DNA of 64,000 nt from Methylobacterium sp. FF17 (GTDB taxonomy: Bacteria; Pseudomonadota; Alphaproteobacteria; Rhizobiales; Beijerinckiaceae). Every line of letters begins with the position of its first letter. Position 1 is the first letter of the stretch. The stretch is taken from contig NZ_CP107532.1 in the NCBI RefSeq assembly GCF_025813715.1, positions 2,604,001 through 2,668,000 of the forward strand, written 5' to 3'. The notes under the pieces are model-generated. The model searched no databases. It was not told the DNA's origin and saw only the letters and a program-made list of their open reading frames with translations. This document shows positions 16,708 through 24,108 of the stretch, piece by piece. The position numbers and the translations under genes are program-made.

Positions 16708-17106
16708 TCAGACGAGGTCAGGCGGAGCTCGGGGCTGCCCCGGGTAGCAGGCGGGAGAGGTCGAGGAAGTCGGGGGTGGGATCGGCCACGACACCGGGTG
16801 CCAGTGCAGGGGGCGGATGGATGCTAGGCCCGTCGGCAGCGTCGGGAGTGTGATCCCTGCACAGCATAGCTGGCACAGAGCGCATCCTGGGAGCGCCGGA
16901 GCGGGCACTTCCGTATTCGCAGGGTCCGCCTCGCTCCCATCGACCGCATGGCCGCAGATGATAGGGTTGCGCAGGGGGTCGGACATCTCCGCGAGCATGA
17001 GCAGGGCCGCCGCCGGCGCGAGCGCCTGTGTCCAGAGCGCAAGCGCGATCAGGGCGACGCCGAGGATACCGCGGCGGCCGAGCAGCTGGGGGAGGATGGT
17101 GTGCAC
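16708..17106 (-). CDS. DUF2946-like cysteine-containing small membrane protein
   Basis: This 132-residue protein has one N-terminal hydrophobic helix (about residues 14-38) and then a periplasmic region with clustered cysteines (GCALCQLCCAG at about 74-84). The family occurs next to TonB receptors and PepSY proteins and is thought to handle copper or another soft metal. The C-terminal tail is proline-rich. It lies between the PepSY gene (24 bp away) and the receptor, so it is part of one operon. Confidence 0.65.
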   Translation of the reverse strand: MHTILPQLLGRRGILGVALIALALWTQALAPAAALLMLAEMSDPLRNPIICGHAVDGSEADPANTEVPAPALPGCALCQLCCAGITLPTLPTGLASIRPLHWHPVSWPIPPPTSSTSPACYPGQPRAPPDLV

Positions 17107-17130
17107 GGGAGCGCCGCCCGGTCGGCTATT

Positions 17131-18507
17131 TCAGGTCCTTGCCTGCGTTCGCAGCGCCTGCATGCCGAGGTCGAGCAGGAGCATGGCGAGGATGGCGAGC
17201 CCGGTCATTGGGAACAGGGCCCCGAGGACAAGCACGATCAGGGTCACGCCAGCAGCGACCCGCCGGTCGCGCGGCCACGGCGGTACGCCGAGGCGACCCG
17301 CCGGACGCCGCTTCCACCACATCGTCGCGGCGGTGACCGCGAGCAGGATGGTCGCTAGGCAGAAGGCCAGCATCGCAAACTGGTTGGCCCGGCCCCAGTG
17401 CTCGCCCTTGTGGATGCCGATTCCATACTGGATCGCACGGGCAACGCCGCCCAGGTCCCCGAACCGGACGTCGACCAGCGGCTTGCCGGTGTATTGGTCG
17501 AGGGAGATCATCCGCTGCCCCGTTACATCCTTCGGGTAGGCGGCCGCGGCGTAGACGCCGGTGTCCCCTGACGGCAGGGAGACCTCAAAGCCACGTGGCA
17601 TCCCAAGGCCCCGAAGGATCTCCACGGCACCCGCGAGCCCGATGGCGGGGATGTTGGCCGGTTGCGAGAGGGGCACCGGGGCGTCCTCCATCGCCCACCC
17701 AGTTGGGGTGAGCATCTCCTGCATGGGCACGTTCGAGACGGGCTTGTTGGCCCAGAGGGCGCTGGGCTGCCCCACGCCGGCCTCGTTGGACCAAGTGCGC
17801 AGTTGCTGGCCCCACCAGACCGACCATGGCAGCCCGGTCAGGGCGAGGAAGAAGATACCGGCACCGGCGACCAAGCCCGTGACGGCATGCAGGTCCCGCC
17901 ACCAGACGCGCTTGCGCGGTGTCCCCCGGACGCTCACGACCCCGCCGCCCTGCTGACGTGGCCACAAGAGATAGATGCCCGTCAGGACCAGGATGATGGT
18001 GAACCCGGCCACAACCTCGATGATGCCGTTGGCCACCGGTCCAAAGTAGGCGAGGCTGTGCAGGCGCCGCAACACCATCATGAATTCGTCGTCACGCGCC
18101 ACCCGGTCGAGCACCGAGCCGTCATACGGGTTCAGGTAGACCAGGATCTTGCGGGGTCCCTCGGCCATCGTCACGACCGCGGACGCGGACGGATCGACGG
18201 GGTCGGTCAGTGAGACCGGCACGGCGGTGGGTACGGCCTCGGAGGCGTTGAACAGCAGAACGTCTGCACTCAGGGGCTGACCCGTCTGCGCGGCGACCGT
18301 GGTCCGGTACGCGAACAAGGATGCGTTGACCTCGTCCTTGAACAGGTAGAGCGAGCCGGTCGCGGAGAGCAGGATCAGGAAGGGCAGGCAGAGCAGGCCG
18401 GCATAGAAATGCCAGCGCCAGACGGCGCGATAGACGGCATCCTGCATCGGGCGGGCCGCAGCCACGGCGCGGAAGGCCGTCGCGTCACCCTGAAGGGACT
18501 GAGACAT
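17131..18507 (-). CDS. PepSY-associated TM protein (PiuB/FegB-like)
   Basis: This 458-residue inner-membrane protein has a first helix at about 30-55 (LCLPFLILLSATGSLYLF). A periplasmic PepSY-like domain of about 110 residues follows. Paired helices lie at about 160-180 and 210-235 with HAVTGLVAG, another periplasmic domain, and C-terminal helices from about 375. The order matches the PepSY_TM family (PiuB), found beside TonB receptors. Members are linked to iron-siderophore or other metal reduction or release in the periplasm. The conserved W-R-W-H-F-Y-A-G-L motif is at about 30. It is co-directional with the flanking DUF2946-like genes. Confidence 0.82.
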   Translation of the reverse strand: MSQSLQGDATAFRAVAAARPMQDAVYRAVWRWHFYAGLLCLPFLILLSATGSLYLFKDEVNASLFAYRTTVAAQTGQPLSADVLLFNASEAVPTAVPVSLTDPVDPSASAVVTMAEGPRKILVYLNPYDGSVLDRVARDDEFMMVLRRLHSLAYFGPVANGIIEVVAGFTIILVLTGIYLLWPRQQGGGVVSVRGTPRKRVWWRDLHAVTGLVAGAGIFFLALTGLPWSVWWGQQLRTWSNEAGVGQPSALWANKPVSNVPMQEMLTPTGWAMEDAPVPLSQPANIPAIGLAGAVEILRGLGMPRGFEVSLPSGDTGVYAAAAYPKDVTGQRMISLDQYTGKPLVDVRFGDLGGVARAIQYGIGIHKGEHWGRANQFAMLAFCLATILLAVTAATMWWKRRPAGRLGVPPWPRDRRVAAGVTLIVLVLGALFPMTGLAILAMLLLDLGMQALRTQART

Positions 18508-18549
18508 GGGTTTGGGTCCGGGTCTGAGCGATCTGACAAGACGGATCGA

Positions 18550-18921
18550 TCAGGTGGTCGGCGGACCTCGTGGACTGACGGATTGGTCAGGCGGGGCCCG
18601 AGCCTGAACCGAACCGGCGTCGCGCCAGGGGATGACGCTCACACGTACAGAGGACGCCCAGGCGACGGTCGCGAAGACCTCTAGGAGTGGGTGGAACAGC
18701 TCGTTGGCATGCGCCACCGTGCAACAGGCATCATGCAGGCAGGCTGGGGCGTGCTCCCCAGGGAGGCGCACACCTATGTGCTCCGCACAGACCTCGTTGC
18801 CGACAGGAGCAAGCGGGCGCGCGACAAGGCCGCCGAGGAAAGCCTGCAGCAATAGCGCGTAGAGCGCGACCACCGAGATGATCGCGCGGCCATGGACAGT
18901 CCGTGGCAAGCACCCGCGCAT
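18550..18921 (-). CDS. DUF2946-like small protein, first gene of the metal-uptake operon
   Basis: This 123-residue protein has a hydrophobic helix at about 15-33. Its cysteines lie in CAEHIG and in CLHDACCTVAHAN, the latter resembling DUF2946 metal-binding motifs. It is 42 bp before the PepSY gene and probably leads the operon that runs to the TonB receptor. An upstream in-frame ATG at 18978 is possible; 18921 is preferred because the hydrophobic segment follows quickly. No regulator box was found just upstream. Confidence 0.55.
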   Translation of the reverse strand: MRGCLPRTVHGRAIISVVALYALLLQAFLGGLVARPLAPVGNEVCAEHIGVRLPGEHAPACLHDACCTVAHANELFHPLLEVFATVAWASSVRVSVIPWRDAGSVQARAPPDQSVSPRGPPTT

Positions 18922-19073
18922 CGCCGCATTTAGGGTCGGGTGTGGCAGACGGTCAATCGGCCATCGTGTGGCGTTCATGCTCACAGCCGCCACCAATCAA
19001 GAACCGTACTTTGGTCTGCTATCTGGTGGCGCCGGCGGCCGCCTCTACGCCCGGCTCGGGTCGGAACTGGAAC

Positions 19074-19161
19074 GTCCGCTTCGGGACGAAAGGTCGAAGC
19101 CTGGTTGCCACCCCGAGCCGAACGTACCGAACCGCCGACGAATGATCGCTCTTGGGAAGCG
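19074..19161 (+). repeat. Dispersed 88-bp intergenic repeat, copy B
   Basis: Same length and boundaries as the copies at 5031 and 34572 (GTCCGCTTC start, GGGAAGCG end). It is the most diverged in the GACGAATGATCGCTCTTGGGAAGCG part. It lies upstream of an integrase remnant. Confidence 0.65.
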
Positions 19162-19275
19162 CCCAGGGCGGACGAAGCGTCAGTTTCAGCTCACTCGCCT
19201 ATCCCCCCCGGTCAGGCCCTCCGCTCGCAGTAGCAAGGTGAAGGATTCTTCATCGGTTTCGCCGACCTCTTCAGG

Positions 19276-19734
19276 ATGGCGATGATCCCCCTGGACGAGG
19301 CCCGTCCTTACCTTTTGGCGGCCAGCTACGTCACGAAATCGTCGACGGGCCCCATCACGCGGCGTGGCCCGGCAATCGTCGCCTTGGCTTACGGGTGCGG
19401 GCTCCAGCCGGCCGAGATCCTCTGTCTGAAAGGGCGACATTGGCGCCCGGGCGGGGTGGACGTCCTGGATGTCGACATGGTCGGCATGACCATCGACAGC
19501 GCTCCCATCCGCACCCGACATCGCCGGTTGCCGATCCCGCCGCACGTGAGGACGCTGGTGGAGGCCTATATGGGCGTCTCGCGGATGCCGGTGAGGGACG
19601 AGCCGATCTTTCGGGATGCCGATTGCAGCGAGGCCACCATGGGGAGCCTGATAACTCAGTTGCGAAACCCCGGCCGTCGAACGGGGCAAACCTCACCGCT
19701 GCCGCCTTCGCCGCTGCCTTCGCGACCTCGGTGA
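19276..19734 (+). pseudogene. Tyrosine-recombinase (integrase) fragment
   Basis: A 152-codon frame contains AIVALAYGCGLQPAEILCL, matching the box I arginine region of tyrosine recombinases. HRRLPIPPHVRTLVEAYMG and DEPIFRD then resemble the middle of the catalytic domain. The HxxR and Tyr boxes are missing, and the frame ends in a proline/serine run. It is therefore a fragment without activity. It may mark the end of an old island, near the 88-bp repeat. Confidence 0.5.
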
Positions 19735-19955
19735 TGTGGCCCCTTCGCGGCGAGGACGAGAGCGTCTTGAAGCCTGGCTTGTACGAGTATCTCACAGCGT
19801 TAAAGCCCTGGGAGGGATCCGCTTGGCGAACCGGGCACCCGCCACTGGGGGCCCTGCGGACATACCTTGCGAAGCGCGTCGAGATGTGGAGGATCGACCG
19901 CTCGTTCTGGCATCCCGCTGCCCAGCCAGATTCGACAACCAGCACCGAGCCTTGA

Positions 19956-20456
19956 CGCGGTATCAGCATACCGCAAAAGTATGGTGACACGGTTGGGGTT
20001 TGGTCCGCGAATGGAAGTGAATTGATCCGTTTCGGCCTGTTTATGCCGCTGCCGGACGATACGAAACGACATCGGAACAGAGGGAAATCTACGCATTCGC
20101 GTCCGCCTAGCGCGCGGAGGCCCAAGCGCAGAAACCCATAGGCGGCAAAAACTTGGATCGTTTCGACGACACCGTCCAGTGTTCAAAGGCCAGGGAAATA
20201 ACCCGGTGCGCATGGGCAATCCCCGATGCCCGACTTCCGCTTCGCCCAGGGTCCCGTAACGGCGTGAGACCTACAACGATTTCCACTTCAAGGCTATCTG
20301 CCCAGGGCACTGGGTGAGCGGGTCGCTTGGCACGGCCAGGAGCCATGACGCTCGACGTGCGCCATTCTAGAGCGGCCGAGGCTGAACAAGCCGGCCGCCT
20401 CGTCCACCTTGGGGGCTCCTAGGCTTGGCGCGGCGCTTCCGTCGCAGGACTTCCCC
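19956..20456. other. Intergenic stretch without a recognised gene
   Basis: Only short frames with irregular codon use are open. The segment lies between the integrase remnant and the YciF-like gene and probably contains decayed mobile DNA. The only clear signal is the stress promoter at its right edge. Confidence 0.4.
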
Positions 20457-20481
20457 GGAACGCCGTTAGATGCCTCACGTT
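20457..20481 (+). promoter_or_regulatory. EcfG-type general stress promoter
   Basis: GGAAC at 20457-20461 and CGTT at 20478-20481 are separated by exactly 16 bp. This is the consensus of the alphaproteobacterial general stress sigma factor EcfG, which is controlled by PhyR and NepR. The YciF-like gene starts 36 bp downstream. Confidence 0.7.
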
Positions 20482-20517
20482 GGCCGCCGAACCGCTTCTC
20501 ACAGGAACATCGGATAC

Positions 20518-21030
20518 ATGGCCAGCACGGATATCGGCACGATCTACGCGGGAGCACTTCGGAATACGCGCGCTCTGGAGAAGCAGGGGCTGGAGCAGAT
20601 GGAGCGACAGCTTTCCGGATTGGAGCGCTATCCCGACTACGCCGCGGTCCTACGCCGTCACGTCGAGACCACGAAGGCGCAGATCGACCGCCTAGACAAA
20701 GCGCTGGCCGCCGTCGGCGAAAGCTCCTCGTCGCTCAAGGAGACGGTCACCAGCGTCGCCGGCTCCATCGGGGCAGCGGTCCATGCCATCGCCCAGGACG
20801 AGACCCTGAAGAACCTCTACGCGGGTTACGCCTATCAGTACGACCAGGTGGCGGCTTACCGCTCCCTGGCCATTATCGCGGAGCGGGCCGGCAAGACCGA
20901 TCAGGTCTCAGGCTTCCACACCGCGGCCGAGGAAGAGGTGAAGGTCGCCGAGGAGATCGCCGGCCTGATCGAGCCGGTCACGAAGACCTACCTCGACCTC
21001 ACCCTCAGCGGCGCCAAGGCCGATAGCTAA
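20518..21030 (+). CDS. YciF/DUF892 ferritin-like stress protein
   Basis: This 170-residue all-helical protein begins IYAGALRNTRALEKQGLEQMERQL and follows the YciF/DUF892 pattern, with Glu/His-containing helices such as RHVETTKAQIDRLDKAL and HTAAEEEVKVAEEIAG. Members form ferritin-like four-helix bundles and are induced by stress. An EcfG promoter lies directly upstream, which fits. The ATG at 20518 has AGGAA eleven bases before it, so it is preferred to the frame start at 20470. Confidence 0.8.
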   Translation: MASTDIGTIYAGALRNTRALEKQGLEQMERQLSGLERYPDYAAVLRRHVETTKAQIDRLDKALAAVGESSSSLKETVTSVAGSIGAAVHAIAQDETLKNLYAGYAYQYDQVAAYRSLAIIAERAGKTDQVSGFHTAAEEEVKVAEEIAGLIEPVTKTYLDLTLSGAKADS

Positions 21031-21154
21031 AAACGTTCCGGGCGGCCCTGCGATGGTCGCCCGGCCCTAGTCTGCATGCCGAAGGTCAAGGCCGGACGGA
21101 GCCACTTGCGCCGGCCGGAAACATATCCGCTAGCGTCCCCAGCCTCGGCAACGC

Positions 21155-21517
21155 CTACTTCATCGTTGCCAAGTAGGCGATGACGTCCGCGACCTTCTTG
21201 TCGTCCTTGAGGCCCTGGTAGACCATCTTGGTGCCCTTCACCTTGTTGGCCGCAGGCCCAATCAGCCATTCCTTCAGATTAGCCTCGTCCCAGGTGATGC
21301 CTGACTCCTTGAGCGCGGTCGAATAGTTGTACCCCTCTACGGACGCGGCCTTGCGTCCGACGACGCCGGTCAGGTTTGGGCCCACGCCGTTCTTGCCGAA
21401 GGCGTGGCAGGCCTTGCAGGCCGTGAATGCCTTCTCGCCAGCTGCCGCATCCTGGGCCTGCGCGGAGAAAGTAGGAAGGAGCAGTGCGAAGGCGGCGCCG
21501 ATGATCGGATTACGCAT
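21155..21517 (-). CDS. Class I c-type cytochrome
   Basis: This 120-residue protein has a signal peptide ending near AQA (residue 22). A CKACH haem-binding motif lies at 34-38, and TKMVYQG supplies the likely axial methionine. The order (NGVGPNLTGVVGRKA, then YSTALKESGITWD, then DVIAYLATMK) is that of cytochrome c2/c550-type electron carriers of the periplasm. GGAGA precedes the ATG. The gene stands alone, so its redox partner is not evident. Confidence 0.9.
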   Translation of the reverse strand: MRNPIIGAAFALLLPTFSAQAQDAAAGEKAFTACKACHAFGKNGVGPNLTGVVGRKAASVEGYNYSTALKESGITWDEANLKEWLIGPAANKVKGTKMVYQGLKDDKKVADVIAYLATMK

Positions 21518-21726
21518 CAGTATGGATCTCCAGGTGCGACAGTCGACGCTCGCACGTAACCGCTTGGCCACGCTGCAGAACCTGAGCCGCTATAACCAAC
21601 ATAGGAAGTATCCGGTCGGCGACCGGGGGTAGGACGATGCGGCCAAAAGCAGCCTGGCCGCGACGGATTGAAGTCGAGATGCAAGCGAATGCCGCCCGCA
21701 GGGGTGAGCCGAAGCCATTAGGATCC

Positions 21727-22128
21727 ATGACGATGCTCTCACAAGCGGCTATCCTGCTGACAGCCCTCCTGTTCGGTGGGATGGTCCTGTACTCGTTCGG
21801 GTTCGCCTCGTTCCTGTTCAGCGCCCTTCCCGCCGACGCGGCAGGCCCACTCCTGCGCCGGGCCTTCCCTCACTTTTACGTTTTCGTCATAGGATGCGCT
21901 TTCGCCGACGCGGCGTTGACAGCCACTCTCGATGGGACCTCCGCCCTCATCCTTGGGCTCATCGCCGCCACGGCACTCCTCACGCGCCAGATCCTCGTGC
22001 CAGCTATCAACGCTGCGACCGACATGGGTAGTCGTCGACGCTTCGGCGTGCTTCATACCGGCTCGGTCCTGATCACCCTGGCCCACATAGCCGGCTCGGC
22101 TGCGGTGATCCTGAGGCTTTCCGCCTAG
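21727..22128 (+). CDS. DUF4149-like integral membrane protein
   Basis: The 133-residue product has four predicted helices (about 6-27, 43-60, 63-80 and 107-130). HFYVFVIGCAFADAAL and the RRRFGVLHTGSVLI segment recall DUF4149 membrane proteins of unknown role. The ATG at 21727 is preferred because the hydrophobic region begins right after it; the upstream frame extension is charged. It is divergent from the cytochrome gene. Confidence 0.65.
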   Translation: MTMLSQAAILLTALLFGGMVLYSFGFASFLFSALPADAAGPLLRRAFPHFYVFVIGCAFADAALTATLDGTSALILGLIAATALLTRQILVPAINAATDMGSRRRFGVLHTGSVLITLAHIAGSAAVILRLSA

Positions 22129-22239
22129 CTTAAGACGGTGGTAGCCTGCGCCACCCACCCTCGCAAAGGCGGCCAAGCCGCAAACCATCGGAGTCGGCCG
22201 CAGTTCCGACCGCCCGGGATCAACCCAAGACAGCCACGC

Positions 22240-22428
22240 TGTCCGGAGGAAGGCGGCCCGGCCGTCTCCGCTCCGGAACGCACCAGATTCGGCACGCGGC
22301 TGATCGGACGGAGCCTGGCCGGCAGCTTTGGGGGTGAAGTCGATCTGACCTACCCGGTCACCGGCGTGGTCTGTACCATCGACGCCCCGCTCCATGGCCT
22401 GCACGCCGAGGATACCCCTACGCTATAG
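22240..22428 (+). pseudogene. HWE/HisKA_2 histidine kinase, C-terminal remnant
   Basis: The last 60 codons before the stop read EEGGPAVSAPERTRFGTRLI followed by GSFGGEVDLTYPVTGVVCTI. This is the G2-box end of HWE-type kinases (family pattern W-E-x-G-G-P-P-V, then GFGxRLI). The sensor, phosphoacceptor and N-box are missing. It lies tail to tail with a NepR-like ORF, suggesting a decayed stress-signalling locus. Confidence 0.6.
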
Positions 22429-22449
22429 CTTCCATAGGTCTCAGCGGAC

Positions 22450-22650
22450 CTAGCGCAAACCTCCAGTAAAGGCTCGATGGATGCGATGCATCAGTTCGCC
22501 GATACGTCGGGAAGGCGGTTGCGCCGGCAGTGCGTCGTACATCGCGCGCAGGGTCCGGCCGAGATGCCTCTCGGTGGCGTTCCTCGTGGACGCGTACACC
22601 CGGTCGCTCCGTATCATGGGTATGGGCTTTCCGGTCTCGCCGTCCGACAT
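22450..22650 (-). CDS. NepR-like anti-sigma factor
   Basis: This 66-residue protein contains HLGRTLRAMYDALPAQPP and SRRIGELMHRI. The pattern matches the two-helix core of NepR (LGxxLRxMYDxVxxExxPxRxxxLLxxL), with the central Glu-Pro region altered. NepR binds the stress sigma factor EcfG until phosphorylated PhyR releases it. Several NepR paralogues are usual in Methylobacterium. The neighbouring kinase remnant and an EcfG promoter 2 kb away fit this. The match is short, so it is a moderate call. Confidence 0.45.
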   Translation of the reverse strand: MSDGETGKPIPMIRSDRVYASTRNATERHLGRTLRAMYDALPAQPPSRRIGELMHRIHRAFTGGLR

Positions 22651-22715
22651 CTAAGCGCCCTGATCGTTCCGAAGGCACGGTGTGCCCGCCGCCTTTGCCC
22701 GCAATGAAGTCCGTA

Positions 22716-23882
22716 ATACCAACTCTCATTGATCAGCATGCATGAGCCCATTGGCGCCGTCCGATGGACGTGATGCGCCAGGGCTGGGCGATGAGCTTGT
22801 TCCAGGCGTTGCAACAGTGGTCGAGGATGTCGGCATAGGATCGGAAGACGCGGTTGCCGAGCCAGTTGTCCCGCATGAACTGCCAGAGGTTTTCGACGGG
22901 GTTCAGCTCGGGCGAGCGGGCTGGGAGGGGCAGCAGGGTGATGTTGTCGGGCACAGGCAGCTTCCTGGTGGTGTGCCAGCCGGCCTGATCGAGCAGCAGC
23001 ACGGCGTGGGCGCCGGGCGCGACGGTTGCGGAGATCTCTTCGAGGTGATGGGCCATGGCCGAGGTGGTGCAACGGGGCATAACCAAGCCTGCCCCCACGC
23101 CTCGGGCCGGACAGATCGCTCCGAAGATGTAGGCCGAGGCCGTGCGCTGATCCTTTGGCGCCGAGGGACGCGTTCCACGCTTAGCCCAGCGTCGGGTGAG
23201 CGTGTTCTTCTGGCCGACACGGGCCTCGTCGCAGAACCAGATCTCTACGGGCTTGGCCCCGACAGCCTGCGCGATCTGCGCCAAACGGTCGGTGAAGCTT
23301 TTTTAAAAACAGCCGCGGCGTCCGGGTCCTGGGCGTGATGGCGTGGACGGGCCGAAAGCTTCCGGTAGCCCATGGTCCGCAAGACCCGGCTCAAGGTCTG
23401 CTCGGAGACCGACACGCCGTGATCCTCGCACAGGATCTGGGCAAGGTCGCACAAGCGCCAGCGGACCACACCGTGGGCGGCGGGCGTCGGCCCCTGTTCG
23501 ACCAGGGCCCTGAGAACCTCGCGCTGGTCGGCGTTCAGGCGCGGACGGGCACCCGGGGCCTTGCCGTCGATTAGCCCGCTTGGGCCATCGGCGTTGAAGG
23601 CCATCACCCAATCACGCACCGTCTGCAACCCGACCCCGCCGATCTCGGCCGCCTCCGAACGCGAGCCACCCGCGGCAATCACAGACAGCGCCAACAGGCG
23701 GCGGGTCTGGGACGGATCACGTGACCCCTTGGCTAAGACACGCAGGGCCTCGGCATCAAAATCCGACCGCAGCGGTACCGGAGCAGCCATCGCATCCTCC
23801 TCAGGCTCCAAAACCAGAGGACAGAATCATGACCCGCATATCGACGCCACCCCGCGTGAGTCTCGCTCAACGAGGCTTGGTA
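22716..23882 (-). mobile_element. IS630-family insertion sequence
   Basis: Inverted ends ATACCAAC-CTC-TTGA lie at about 22716 on the left and 23882 on the right (seen there as TCAACGAGGCTTGGTAT). TA dinucleotides flank both ends, as expected for IS630. The exact edges are uncertain by 1-2 bases. The element contains one two-frame transposase. Confidence 0.7.
22733..23790 (-). CDS. IS630-family transposase made by programmed -1 frameshift
   Basis: The first frame (23790 to about 23245) encodes a helix-turn-helix part (SVIAAGGSRSEAAEIGGVGL). The second (about 23300 to 22733) encodes the catalytic DDE part: WFCDEARVGQ, LLLDQAGWHTT and SPELNPVENLW. They overlap at a TTTTTAAAAAA heptamer-like run near 23297. 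A -1 slip there reads through to SFTDRLAQIAQAVG in the second frame. All catalytic residues are intact, so the element may be active. In-frame upstream start codons before MAAPVPLRS are less likely. Confidence 0.85.
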
Positions 23883-24013
23883 TAAGGTCCGTCCAAACAT
23901 ATCGGGGGACTAAGGTTCCCTCCGAGGCGTCGAAGGCGGACATGTCACCGGACGATGATCCGTCAGAGCGGCGTCGGCGGTCCTTCCAACGACAACCGAG
24001 CATCGTGCCCGGA

Positions 24014-24041
24014 GCGGAGGGGTCCGTCCGGACCCCTCCGC
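24014..24041 (-). terminator. Strong hairpin after the phytochrome kinase gene
   Basis: GCGGAGGGGTCC pairs perfectly with its complement over 12 bp around a GTCC loop. It lies 68 bp beyond the kinase stop, and no long T-run follows. It may stop transcription from either side. Confidence 0.5.
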
Positions 24042-24108
24042 CTATGGCCGGAGCCGGATCAAAACCTGAGATCCCGTTTTCACAGGTATGCGCCTGCGCT
24101 ACCCTGGC

